Assembly (NCBI GenBank): GCA_003281415.1
Contig: QCCC01000002.1
Span: 1-64,000, forward strand
From: Prochlorococcus sp. AG-347-K15
GTDB taxonomy: Bacteria; Cyanobacteriota; Cyanobacteriia; PCC-6307; Cyanobiaceae
Length of the DNA: 64,000 nucleotides
Direction of reading: 5' to 3'
Shown here: in pieces, positions 17,802 through 27,336 of the stretch
Layout: each line of letters begins with the position of its first letter
Numbering within the stretch: position 1 is the stretch's first letter
The notes under the pieces: generated by a model
What the model saw: only the letters and a program-made list of their open reading frames with translations
The model's database searches: none
Told to the model about the DNA's origin: nothing
Translations under genes and position numbers: made by a program

Positions 17802-17980
17802 AAGGAATTTATTTAATTTGTACTGTAATTTTCATGCATTATAAAATATCAATGATTTAGAAACCAATAAATATTATTGGTTTAGCAGAATCTTTTTTTG
17901 TTAAACCTCCCAAAAAGATAATTTTTTAAGACTTGCAATAAAAGGGAATATTTGCTTCTCTAAAAGAAACGAGGAGATTG

Positions 17981-18094
17981 ATGAAAAATAAAACTTTACT
18001 TAAACAATGTAAGTGCGAACACTGCCAACAAAAATTAATTCAAATAAATAGTTCGCAATTATATTGGAACAAAATAATTTTAAGTAAAAATTAA
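17981..18094 (+). CDS. 37-aa Cys-rich protein
   Basis: MKNKTLLKQCKCEHCQQKLIQINSSQLYWNKIILSKN; GAGGAG SD. Confidence 0.5.
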   Translation: MKNKTLLKQCKCEHCQQKLIQINSSQLYWNKIILSKN

Positions 18095-18221
18095 GATTAG
18101 TATTTATCTTATACTTTCTAAAAATTGAAAGAGAATCTTAAATTATAAAGTTTTAATTTATGCAATTGGTGAAAATAAGTCATTAAAAGCTTCCTTTTTA
18201 GTCCTCTATTAAATTTTTAAA

Positions 18222-18323
18222 TTACTTAGCTCTTTGATTTCTTTTGTAGATTCTATTTTCTCTATTTAAAAGAAAAAGTATGATTAAAATACAAGAAGGT
18301 ATCAAAATAAAATCCAAAGACAT
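18222..18323 (-). CDS. 33-aa membrane peptide
   Basis: MSLDFILIPSCILIILFLLNRENRIYKRNQRAK. Confidence 0.5.
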   Translation of the reverse strand: MSLDFILIPSCILIILFLLNRENRIYKRNQRAK

Positions 18324-18439
18324 ATCTTTATTTATCCTACTTTCTGTTTAGCAATAAAATAAAAATCTGACTATTTTTTTTGCCTCCAAGTTTTTTTAAA
18401 TAAGATCAATGTTGTTTATCTATGCTATTTTTTAAAATT

Positions 18440-18540
18440 AAAAAAGCTTGCAAGTATCCCACCGGCAAGCTCATGACGACATGGTTAATTCAGATAATCT
18501 GAGTTTTACCAGCTAAGCACTTCCTAAATGCTTTCTTTAT
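18440..18540 (-). ncRNA. candidate small RNA with own terminator
   Basis: Minus strand hairpins AAGCA/TGCTT, TCAGAT-T-ATCTGA, then AGCTTGC..GCAAGCTTTTTT; no ORF. Confidence 0.5.
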
Positions 18541-18771
18541 ATTAATAGGTAATTTTACTTACTGTGAGTATAAATGCTTATTTTTAGTAAATTTATCCAC
18601 AAATTAAATACAGAGAAATAGTTTAAAGTAGAATTTTTATCAAGCCACCAATTTTTTTGACAAAATTGTCACATATTGGTCAAATAGCCTAAAAATCAAA
18701 GTAATTTAAAAGACATTGGTTTACAAAAATTAATATATGTGTTACTTTAATTAACAATTATAAAATTTTTA

Positions 18772-18978
18772 ATGTCAAATTCAGGTGTTACAACAGAATC
18801 AGGTGGAAGACAAAATATGTTCCCTTCCGAAACCAGGCCATATATTGATGAGTCTGTTTCTTACGAAGGCTACCCTCAAAATGCAGAAAAAGTAAATGGT
18901 AGATGGGCTATGGTTGGTTTCATTGCACTACTAGGTGCTTATGTAACAACAGGGCAGATTATACCTGGGATATTCTAA
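18772..18978 (+). CDS. hli: high-light-inducible (Hli) protein
   Basis: EKVNGRWAMVGFIALLGAYVTTGQIIPG chlorophyll-binding motif. Confidence 0.95.
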   Translation: MSNSGVTTESGGRQNMFPSETRPYIDESVSYEGYPQNAEKVNGRWAMVGFIALLGAYVTTGQIIPGIF

Positions 18979-19060
18979 AATTTAGTTTATTAATTTACAT
19001 ATAGATTCATTTTTTTAAGAAAAAATATATTTAAAAATTAATTAATCTACCAAAAAAAAT

Positions 19061-19186
19061 TTATTTAACTTGAGAAGAAAAAAACCAAACTAAAGTTAAT
19101 CCATTAAGAAAAAATATTAATCCAAAAAATATGAACGCAAATTTTTTTCCTATAAAAGCAGTATCTGGTTCAAGCTTTACTCTCAT
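19061..19186 (-). CDS. 41-aa small membrane protein
   Basis: MRVKLEPDTAFIGKKFAFIFFGLIFFLNGLTLVWFFSSQVK. Confidence 0.6.
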   Translation of the reverse strand: MRVKLEPDTAFIGKKFAFIFFGLIFFLNGLTLVWFFSSQVK

Positions 19187-19572
19187 TATTTACTAAAATA
19201 ATTTTGATAAAGATAGCATCATTTATTGCATAACTCTAAGTATTACAGAAAATTATTCATAAACTATTTATTTTAATTTGGTCATAATTTTTTTACTCAA
19301 TTTAGTTGGGGAAATTATTATGGTATTTTTTAAAACATCTCCTAGTTTGAGTTATTCTTGCGATAATATAAACCAGTTAGGTTAGTCATAATAATAACCA
19401 ATATTACTTTAATTAAATGTTTGAGCTTACATAGGCGAGCACTACAATTCAATTTTTATTATTGCTTTAGAGTTTTTATAGTGTTTATTAGTAAATAACT
19501 TTTGATTTTAATAAAATATTCAGACATCAATTTATTGCGAAAAATTCAATACTTATTAAATAACCAAACAAA

Positions 19573-19608
19573 AAAAGAACCAAATTTATTTATAAATTTA
19601 GTTCTTTA
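19573..19608 (-). terminator. intrinsic terminator of hli pair
   Basis: Minus AAAGAACTAAATTTATAAATAAATTTGGTTCTTTTTTT. Confidence 0.75.
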
Positions 19609-19628
19609 GGTGTATTTTAATTGTATTT

Positions 19629-19769
19629 CTAGATAAAACCTGGAATGATTTGACCTGTTGTTAAGTAAGCTCCAACAAGAGCTACGAAACCTAACATAGC
19701 AAATCTTCCGTTTAGTTTTTCAGCTACAATTTTTTCTTTTTCTATCATTTTGGGTTGGTTATTTTTCAT
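19629..19769 (-). CDS. hli: high-light-inducible (Hli) protein
   Basis: MKNNQPKMIEKEKIVAEKLNGRFAMLGFVALVGAYLTTGQIIPGFI; the longer ORF-track start is the other frame of the upstream hli. Confidence 0.93.
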   Translation of the reverse strand: MKNNQPKMIEKEKIVAEKLNGRFAMLGFVALVGAYLTTGQIIPGFI

Positions 19770-19876
19770 TAAAACCAGCCTGGAATAATTTGGCCAGTTG
19801 TTACGTAGGCGCCGACTGCTGCAACGAAACCTAACATTGCCGCCCAACCATTAAAACGTTCTGCTTCTGGAGTCAT
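19769..19876 (-). CDS. hli: high-light-inducible (Hli) protein, 35 aa
   Basis: MTPEAERFNGWAAMLGFVAAVGAYVTTGQIIPGWF; TAATG overlap with next hli. Confidence 0.93.
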   Translation of the reverse strand: MTPEAERFNGWAAMLGFVAAVGAYVTTGQIIPGWF

Positions 19877-20240
19877 TTTGTTTAAGTTAATTTATTAACA
19901 AATATAACATATTTATTTATTTATGTAAAGATAATTATGAAAAATGACCAATTTAGGCATTTATATGACATTAATGTGACAAATACGTTTCAATATACTC
20001 TCTCTTAGTCATGTAACTCACTTTTAAGAGATCTATGAATTCGTAATAGAAAATATAAGTGAGAAGATTTTTCTTTTTAGGATTTAATCCTCATTTAAAT
20101 GGAATTTAAATTAAGATATCTTCAAGAGCTAGCTAGTAGGGATACAGGCTGGCTCTTATTAGTTAGAAATTATAATTTTAGGAAAAATTGTTTTTAGAAG
20201 CTAAATAATTGCTATTAATAAATTATATATATATTTATTA

Positions 20241-20405
20241 ATGTCATTTTCAACCTATTACATGCATTTATTCTTTGCAAGAATTCCTTCTTTATTTAGT
20301 TCTGATTTAATACTATATATCGTGCCTGCTCTAACGGTTTCAATATTATTCTTCAGTTTAAAAATAATTTTCTTTAAGACTCCAAAATTAAGAAAAGCAA
20401 AATAA
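20241..20405 (+). CDS. 54-aa membrane protein
   Basis: MSFSTYYMHLFFARIPSLFSSDLILYIVPALTVSILFFSLKIIFFKTPKLRKAK. Confidence 0.55.
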   Translation: MSFSTYYMHLFFARIPSLFSSDLILYIVPALTVSILFFSLKIIFFKTPKLRKAK

Positions 20406-20453
20406 AAAACAATCTCAGAATAACTAATTATTTTAAGATAATTAAGAATTCTT

Positions 20454-21080
20454 ATGATCTTGGATAATAGACTTTTTTTTCCTGCAACTCAACGCAATAA
20501 AGATAGTATTGAAGCTGTTTTATCTAGAATTATTAAAAAAAATGGTTCAATATTAGAAATTGGAAGTGGCAGTGGTGAGCATGGAGTATTTTTTCAAAAA
20601 CGCTTTCCTAAAATTATTTGGCAAACAAGTGATCGAGAGTTAGTAAACAGAAAAAGTATAAGTTCTTGGATTAATTATGAAGATTTAAATAAGAAAATGC
20701 CTCAACCTATTGTTATTGATGTAGAAAAAATTCCTTGGGAAATTTCACCAAAGTTAGTAAATGCTTTGCAAGGTATAGTTTCCATTAATATGATTCACGT
20801 AGCACAATGGAAAAGTACCATATCGCTCTTTAGGGAGGCAGGAAAATTACTCAATAAGGAAAAATTTTTGTTTTTGTATGGACCATTTAAAGTTGGTAAT
20901 AAGCATACGAGTCAAAGTAATTATTTCTTTGATCAATCATTAAAAACGCAAAATCATCTTTGGGGTATTAGAAATCTTGAGGAAGTTAGCTATGAAGGTA
21001 AGAAAAATGGTTTTTTTCAAGAAGATGTTATTAGTATGCCTGCAAACAATTTTTCAATAATTTACAGAAAAGTTTATTGA
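20454..21080 (+). CDS. DUF938 methyltransferase-like protein
   Basis: ILEIGSGSGEHGVFF SAM motif, FPATQRNKDSI start. Confidence 0.9.
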   Translation: MILDNRLFFPATQRNKDSIEAVLSRIIKKNGSILEIGSGSGEHGVFFQKRFPKIIWQTSDRELVNRKSISSWINYEDLNKKMPQPIVIDVEKIPWEISPKLVNALQGIVSINMIHVAQWKSTISLFREAGKLLNKEKFLFLYGPFKVGNKHTSQSNYFFDQSLKTQNHLWGIRNLEEVSYEGKKNGFFQEDVISMPANNFSIIYRKVY

Positions 21081-21131
21081 TTAAGAGAAATTAAAATATT
21101 AAAAAGTAATGACAAAGTATTTATTAACTGA

Positions 21132-21293
21132 TCATCCAGTAAGCTTTCTGCTCCATTCTTTATGCTTCTCATCTAAATCTGAAACTTTTTCTCCTAAACT
21201 CAATTGTCTTTCTAACAATTCCACTTTTGTAAGTGTTATTTTCTCTGAATAAAATTTAATAGGTTGCTTACCGTGTAAATTGTCACCACTCAT
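21132..21293 (-). CDS. 53-aa conserved hypothetical protein
   Basis: MSGDNLHGKQPIKFYSEKITLTKVELLERQLSLGEKVSDLDEKHKEWSRKLTG. Confidence 0.6.
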   Translation of the reverse strand: MSGDNLHGKQPIKFYSEKITLTKVELLERQLSLGEKVSDLDEKHKEWSRKLTG

Positions 21294-21401
21294 AAAAATC
21301 ATAAAAATCTAATTATTTTTTAAGATGAAAAAAAGTATATCTCTTATTTTTTTATATTTTTTTCAGATTTCCGTTAATAAAAGTGATACGAAATTTGTTT
21401 T

Positions 21402-22622
21402 TTACGTTTTTAATCTTCTTTTATTATATAAAGATTGCCAGATATATCTACCTTCTTTTTCATCTGATTTAACAGCAACACAATTGCAAGCAATATTCCA
21501 AAGTGCTCTTGGTATTGGATCAGGATTAAAAAGATACGCCTTTTTAAATGCTTTTTTAATTAATACAGTAGCCTTTTTAGCATGATAATGAGGGATGCTT
21601 GGACAGACATGATGAACTACATGGCTCGAACCTATATTATGATGAAGAAAATTCAGGATTTTACCGTAAGGCCTGTCAATAGAAAGAAAGGCTCCCCTCA
21701 TAAATGAAAACCCGTTATTTGATAGATGAGGTACATCTGAATCTGTGTGATGAAGCCATGTGTAAACTACTAACCAACTATTAACTACTAGTAAAGGACC
21801 AACATACATTGTAATTACTGGAAATAATCCATACTTAAAAACTGAGAAAGAAATAACCAATAACGCAATACCTACACCAATATCTGATATCCAAACTTTC
21901 TTAGTCCATATTGATGGCCATAGTGTTTTGGAAAATGGTTTGATTGGCCAAAAATGATTAGAAGTTCCATATTTAATACCTCCGGTACTACCCGTGAGTA
22001 AATAAGCAGGCCAGCCAAAAATTAGATGTAAAACCAGTTGAAGAATTCCGTAATTTTTCTTACCTATGGAATTTGAAAAATGCAATTCTTTTTCTCCTCC
22101 TATCTTCTCTGTTACTCCATTTCCCTCAATGACTAAAGGAACGTGAGTTTCACCATTGGTTACATTATTTGTAAATCGGTGATGAACTGCATGAGAACGC
22201 TGCCAAGAAAAATAAGGCACTAATAATAATGAATGTAGTAAATATCCAGTTATGGTTTCCAAAGTTTTGTTTTTAGAAAATGCGCCATGTCCACATTCAT
22301 GGGCTATTACCCAGAATCCCATAGCTGTGGTACCTGATAGAAATGAGTAAATGATCCAAATTGGGATCATTTTTGGGGTAAATGGAATAGATAACCCTAA
22401 AGCAACTACGAAAAATTGAATTAAAGCTGATTGTAAAAGATACTTTAAAGAAGTTTTTGTATTGCACTTAAAATAGTGAGCTGGGATAACATTCTTAAAT
22501 TCTTTTATGCTTGGAATATCTTTATTATCTATTGCAAGCGCAAGACCTTTAAGACCTGATAATTTTATATTTCTCAAATGTTTGTTAAGTAAGAATTTTG
22601 TTAAATAAAAGTGTATATACAT
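21402..22622 (-). CDS. fatty acid desaturase (delta-12 / DesA-like)
   Basis: HECGHGAF, HAVHHRFTNN, HVVHHVCPSIPHYHA histidine boxes. Confidence 0.93.
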   Translation of the reverse strand: MYIHFYLTKFLLNKHLRNIKLSGLKGLALAIDNKDIPSIKEFKNVIPAHYFKCNTKTSLKYLLQSALIQFFVVALGLSIPFTPKMIPIWIIYSFLSGTTAMGFWVIAHECGHGAFSKNKTLETITGYLLHSLLLVPYFSWQRSHAVHHRFTNNVTNGETHVPLVIEGNGVTEKIGGEKELHFSNSIGKKNYGILQLVLHLIFGWPAYLLTGSTGGIKYGTSNHFWPIKPFSKTLWPSIWTKKVWISDIGVGIALLVISFSVFKYGLFPVITMYVGPLLVVNSWLVVYTWLHHTDSDVPHLSNNGFSFMRGAFLSIDRPYGKILNFLHHNIGSSHVVHHVCPSIPHYHAKKATVLIKKAFKKAYLFNPDPIPRALWNIACNCVAVKSDEKEGRYIWQSLYNKRRLKT

Positions 22623-22832
22623 GTTCCATTATCCAACACAAGGAGGATCTTTTTATGAAAATGATGTAAATATAGTTTGTCTTTTTAATATAATTTTTTA
22701 CAAAAAAATTTATCTTCAAAGAAATTTGAGTCGAAAATTTTAATTTTAATCTTTCATTTAAATCTCATAATTTATACATTTAATTGCTTTTTTAAGCTTA
22801 ACTGTTTTTGTCCTATTTAAATCTGATTTGAT

Positions 22833-22964
22833 TTAAAGGCCGCGTATGTACCTCTTTGGGATACCAGATTGTTTACGTGGTTTTACTAAAATAGGTAAAA
22901 CAATCACTCCAACGGTAAAAACACAGATTGGTGCTACTACCATCAATATAGACTCTAAAGACAT
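22833..22964 (-). CDS. 43-aa membrane protein
   Basis: MSLESILMVVAPICVFTVGVIVLPILVKPRKQSGIPKRYIRGL. Confidence 0.55.
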   Translation of the reverse strand: MSLESILMVVAPICVFTVGVIVLPILVKPRKQSGIPKRYIRGL

Positions 22965-23168
22965 TAAAAAATTTCGAATTTATTTATAAATAGCAGGATT
23001 TTTTTTTAAAGTCATCCGTATTTATATCTATTTTTGCAGAAACTACTTCAAAACTTATATAAATTATTAAGCAAAAAAGAAAAAAAGATTAAAAAATTTC
23101 GATTTTTTCATAATTCATCTTATTAAATTATCCAGTAGTTTTTCCTTATAGAAGAGGTTATTTACTTT

Positions 23169-23309
23169 ATGGATGAAGAAAAAAAATGGATGCTAATTAC
23201 CTATTATTGTCCAACTCATGGCGATTTAGGTATGGTAGAACCGATTGAAATAACGAAAAAAGAAATTAGTAGAAAATTCTTAAAAAAAGGGAATAGTTCT
23301 GAATTTTAA
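23169..23309 (+). CDS. 46-aa hypothetical protein
   Basis: MDEEKKWMLITYYCPTHGDLGMVEPIEITKKEISRKFLKKGNSSEF. Confidence 0.55.
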   Translation: MDEEKKWMLITYYCPTHGDLGMVEPIEITKKEISRKFLKKGNSSEF

Positions 23310-23533
23310 TTTTTAAGACTTTAAATATAGACTGGATTAAAAGTGATAAATCTAGATTAAATTTTTTAAAGTAATTCATGAATATCGTATAACAATTTCA
23401 TTATCTATTTTTTAATCAGCAGTATGGTTAATTGAATAGGAAAGTTATTTCAAGATCTTATCTGACTAAATTTTGTTAAAATTTTGTTTAATAGAAATAT
23501 TTTTTATTTTAAATAACTATAGTATTAAGATTT

Positions 23534-23686
23534 TTATATTTGATTAGAATCGCAGGTTAATTCACATTGATTTAGATCACTAGATGACAACTTCTCTAAA
23601 ATTCTTAACATATCAATTTCCGAAAGTTCCCCATTGGAGTTCCACTTTAAGGTTGTTTTTCTTTGCTGGATATTTTTTTTATTCAT
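23534..23686 (-). CDS. 50-aa hypothetical protein with two C-terminal Cys
   Basis: MNKKNIQQRKTTLKWNSNGELSEIDMLRILEKLSSSDLNQCELTCDSNQI; overlaps upstream ORF by 8 nt. Confidence 0.6.
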   Translation of the reverse strand: MNKKNIQQRKTTLKWNSNGELSEIDMLRILEKLSSSDLNQCELTCDSNQI

Positions 23687-23837
23687 TTTGATTCTCTCCC
23701 TTTAAATGAATTTCTACACAACGCGTAATACATTCTTGATGACCATCTACAATATTGCATTCAGTAATACATTCAAAGTATGAATTAATAGAATCTATTT
23801 CTGTACTCTGGTTGGAAGAAACAAGTGAATTATTCAT
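23679..23837 (-). CDS. 52-aa protein with twin CX3C motif
   Basis: MNNSLVSSNQSTEIDSINSYFECITECNIVDGHQECITRCVEIHLKGENQNE. Confidence 0.6.
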   Translation of the reverse strand: MNNSLVSSNQSTEIDSINSYFECITECNIVDGHQECITRCVEIHLKGENQNE

Positions 23838-24124
23838 AAATTTGGTATATTTATTTGGAATAGAGATATAGCACGAAATAATGACTAATAATTTAATTTA
23901 TTAAGTTAATTAGAAAAAATAAGTATTATTTACTAAATTAATATTCCTCCTAATTTCCCTTGAAAAGGTAGTAATAATATTATTTTAAAAGATGAAGAAA
24001 TAACAATTTTGATTATTTAATATTAATTGTTTATAAACAAGCTTTCAAAAAAATCAGCATAAAGACTGATTTACTTTGTAGTAATTTAGTTAGATGATAA
24101 AAAAGTACACTTTTAGATTTTCAA

Positions 24125-24277
24125 ATGAAATCATTAATTAATTGGCTTTCGAAAATGTTAGAGAGTATGGCAAATGCTTTTATACATCCTCTGAAGAATG
24201 ACTTGCCCCCATCAATTGGAACACACTCGTATAGCACTATTCCTCTTAGAAGAAAATTCAGAAGAAAGTTTAATTAG
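24125..24277 (+). CDS. 50-aa hypothetical protein with basic C-terminus
   Basis: MKSLINWLSKMLESMANAFIHPLKNDLPPSIGTHSYSTIPLRRKFRRKFN. Confidence 0.55.
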   Translation: MKSLINWLSKMLESMANAFIHPLKNDLPPSIGTHSYSTIPLRRKFRRKFN

Positions 24278-24280
24278 GTA

Positions 24281-25388
24281 TTAATTGATTGGAATTAATT
24301 TTTGGTTCTTATTATCCCAAATAATATATTTAAAGCAGTTAGGGAAATCACTTAATTTTAAGAACTTTGATTGATGAAGCAAATGAATGTTTGCCTTATG
24401 ACAAGCTCTTAAGTTGTAATTTGGTATTCTCTCAGATAGATGATGAATGCTGTGGAATGATATGTCTGCTAAAAACCAATTCAGCCAATTAGGGATATCT
24501 AAATTGCTACTACCTAAAATCGCTCCATCTAAGAGATCCCAATTTTTTGTATTTTTAGCATATGCATTCTCATAGTTATGTTGTACGAAAAAAACACATA
24601 TTAAAATTGCTGCTGATAAGGTTAATACTATGGAATAAAATGATAAGAAAAAAACTAAGCCCAACCATTTACACATAAAAATCCACCCTATTATTACTAC
24701 TATGTTATTGATTATTAATTCACATAGTTCACTGAAATTATCTCCATAATCAGAAAAAGGTGGTCTAATTTTTGAATTAATAGTTAGTATTCGAGAAATT
24801 TCTCTGTTTTTTATTTTAAAAAAAGTCTCTTCCAATATATCTTTAGTGAAATTAAAAATAATAATAACCAGTCCTAATCTGGGTTTTAGAACTAGGTAAA
24901 AAAAAACCGCCAGGGAAAAGCATTATCCAGTTTCGACTCGCTTTATAAAATATTTGCTCTCTTTTTGTAAGGGAATTATAATCTTCAAGACTTAAAACAT
25001 CTATCGGCCCTTTGTAAATCTCCCAATTTCCATTATTTCTATGATGAAATGCATGATCAATTGACCATGACTTCTGGGGAATACCATTAACCAAACCAAG
25101 TAAAAATCCAAAAAAGCGGTTTAATTTCCGTTTTGTAAAAAGAGAATTATGACCGCAATCATGCATTAATGAGAATGTTCGCGAAGAGAATAGAGTTAGA
25201 AGAACTATCAAAGGTATTAATAGAAATCCCTTTATTAATAATGAAAAAGGTTGATTTACTATTTGGTAGACGATTAACCAAATATAAATTATTGGGAAGA
25301 TGGTAGTAATAATTTGATAGGAAGCTCTAATATTATTTCTTTTTAGAAAAGGCTTTGTTAAAAAATCACCTCTATTTACTTTAAGCAT
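24281..25388 (-). pseudogene. fatty acid desaturase split by single-base indel in a T9 (minus-strand) tract
   Basis: ORFs 24852..25388 (HDCGHNSLF, HAFHHRNNGNW) and 24281..24835 (HSIHHLSERIPNY); dropping one T at 24898..24906 joins them into one 368-aa frame. Confidence 0.85.
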
Positions 25389-25469
25389 ATTTCTATTATT
25401 TTTTTGATAGTAACAGTTTTTAAAAAGTATTGATTATTTAATAAACAACAAAATATCTTAAACACCATA

Positions 25470-25625
25470 CTAAAGAATAAATTCTTTAGACATAGTTCTC
25501 AATTGATCTAGATTTAATCTTTCTAAGTAATTTTTGAAGTCACTAAGATTCTTAGTAGAGTCAGAATTTTTACTCTCGTAAAGAAGGCTATTAGAAATTA
25601 ATTCAATAAGATGATCTTTATCCAT
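25470..25625 (-). CDS. 51-aa hypothetical protein
   Basis: MDKDHLIELISNSLLYESKNSDSTKNLSDFKNYLERLNLDQLRTMSKEFIL. Confidence 0.55.
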   Translation of the reverse strand: MDKDHLIELISNSLLYESKNSDSTKNLSDFKNYLERLNLDQLRTMSKEFIL

Positions 25626-25821
25626 AATTCCTTATAGACCATAATTTCTGTTTAAAAAATTAAGGTCTTGAATTCGAGATCATTTATCCATCTCTATTAA
25701 GAGTAATTTTTATAAATTTTTTAAATAAGGTTTATCTTTTTCAAAATTTATAAAAATGAGTAATTGTACAGCTGCCAAAGAATGAATAACTCATAATGAT
25801 TAAAATAGTCAAAGTTCTTTC

Positions 25822-26148
25822 ATGAAGAAATTCGTTAATAAAAAATATAATAAAAATGAGCCATGGTTTAATTGGTTGACAAGAGAACTGAATTCTTATG
25901 AGGCTTTTCAGGATTTTGCTTCGGGTAAAAATCCAGAAGATGTTGCAGAAGATTTTATTTCTAATAATAGACTTGTAATCTCAGAAGTTTTCGAGAATTT
26001 TGATGAAGAAGATAAAGATACTCTCGATCAGTTTCTTAAATTAACTGAATGCGAATTACATGTTTTTAGAATTTTAGAAAAGCAAATAGCGTCAAGAAAC
26101 AAAATAAGATTTGTAGATTTTAAAAAAAGAAAAAAATTAAAGAGTTAA
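25822..26148 (+). CDS. conserved hypothetical protein
   Basis: 108-aa ORF; paralogous to 36613..36879. Confidence 0.7.
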   Translation: MKKFVNKKYNKNEPWFNWLTRELNSYEAFQDFASGKNPEDVAEDFISNNRLVISEVFENFDEEDKDTLDQFLKLTECELHVFRILEKQIASRNKIRFVDFKKRKKLKS

Positions 26149-26151
26149 TTT

Positions 26152-26487
26152 CTATATAAGTTTATTTCTTCCATTACCGGTCTTACCAAAGCCTAACCAG
26201 ATAAACCACAAAATCCATCCGAAGATAGGTATTAAATTAATAAAGATCCATTTCCAATCTTTCCCAAAATCTCTAATTCTTCTTATATCAATAGCTATTT
26301 GAGGAATGATACAAACTATTCCATAAGCATTGAAACCAAACGTTTTTAAAAAAATTGGGATAGTTAGGAAAGAAATTAAAAGATTCGCAAATTGAACTAA
26401 CCACCAGTCTGATAGAGATGTGAATCCTTTGAAGTCCGTAGCTTTAACCCAAAACTCCTTATATGCATTTAGAAAGTCATTAAGCAT
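26152..26487 (-). CDS. DUF805 membrane protein
   Basis: TSLSDWWLVQFANLL ... RRIRDFGKDWKW ... DUF805 pattern. Confidence 0.88.
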   Translation of the reverse strand: MLNDFLNAYKEFWVKATDFKGFTSLSDWWLVQFANLLISFLTIPIFLKTFGFNAYGIVCIIPQIAIDIRRIRDFGKDWKWIFINLIPIFGWILWFIWLGFGKTGNGRNKLI

Positions 26488-26552
26488 AAATTAAAAATTC
26501 AAAGAATTTAAAATTGTCAATTTAACCTTCAATTTAACAAAATGTTATTTAT

Positions 26553-26720
26553 TTACTTAATAGGATCAAATAAATCCATATCATTTGAATCTTGTTTTGG
26601 GAGCTCATTTTGATTTGGTAATGAACAGAATCCGTCTTTGCAAATCATCTTTTCTTTTGCAATACTTGTAGCCTCTGAGAATATATTTTTGTTATTTTTA
26701 GTTGAAGATTCTTTCAGCAT
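26553..26720 (-). CDS. 55-aa hypothetical protein
   Basis: MLKESSTKNNKNIFSEATSIAKEKMICKDGFCSLPNQNELPKQDSNDMDLFDPIK. Confidence 0.55.
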   Translation of the reverse strand: MLKESSTKNNKNIFSEATSIAKEKMICKDGFCSLPNQNELPKQDSNDMDLFDPIK

Positions 26721-27336
26721 TTATATAAAAAAATTAAATCCAATATTAAATTAATAACTCAATTTTTTTTGATAGGCAATAAAATTAATATTAATTATTT
26801 ATTTACTTTTTTTGATTTGGCAAGTCTCTCCAAAATAGAGCCATTATGTAAATAAATAAAGATATAGAAAAAATATAAAGTAAAGAATTTAGATGCATTT
26901 TTATTTATTAAAGCAATTACAAAGAAAGGACCTTTCACAAAAAAAGTAATAAAAATAGATTGGTAATTGTTTAAGTTAACAATCATACAAATTCTAGTAT
27001 TTATTTAAGTTTTTTATGCTTTTCCCAAACTTTCAGAAGGAAAAGTTTTTAAATTTTAGAAAATATGTTTTAGTTAGTAAAACATATAAATCTAGGAGTT
27101 TTATAAATTTATTGAAAATTCTATATTTTTAAATGATTTTTGAGATATCTACGATCCACCCTTATTTATATCTGTTAAAGCTTTTCTTCCTTCTTTAAGG
27201 GTTCTTAAAACAAGCCAGGATAGAGAAGAAATTATAAGAATGGTAAGTGTAATTAGGGAAATGAGAGTTGTATTAATATTGTTAATCAATTTGCTGAAAT
27301 TATTATTGAGTTTGTAATTTGCAATTAAAAAAGATT

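Noticed and set aside
21325-21585. 86-aa ORF 21325..21585 (+)
   Set aside because: Mostly antisense to the 3' end of the desaturase; composition not protein-like
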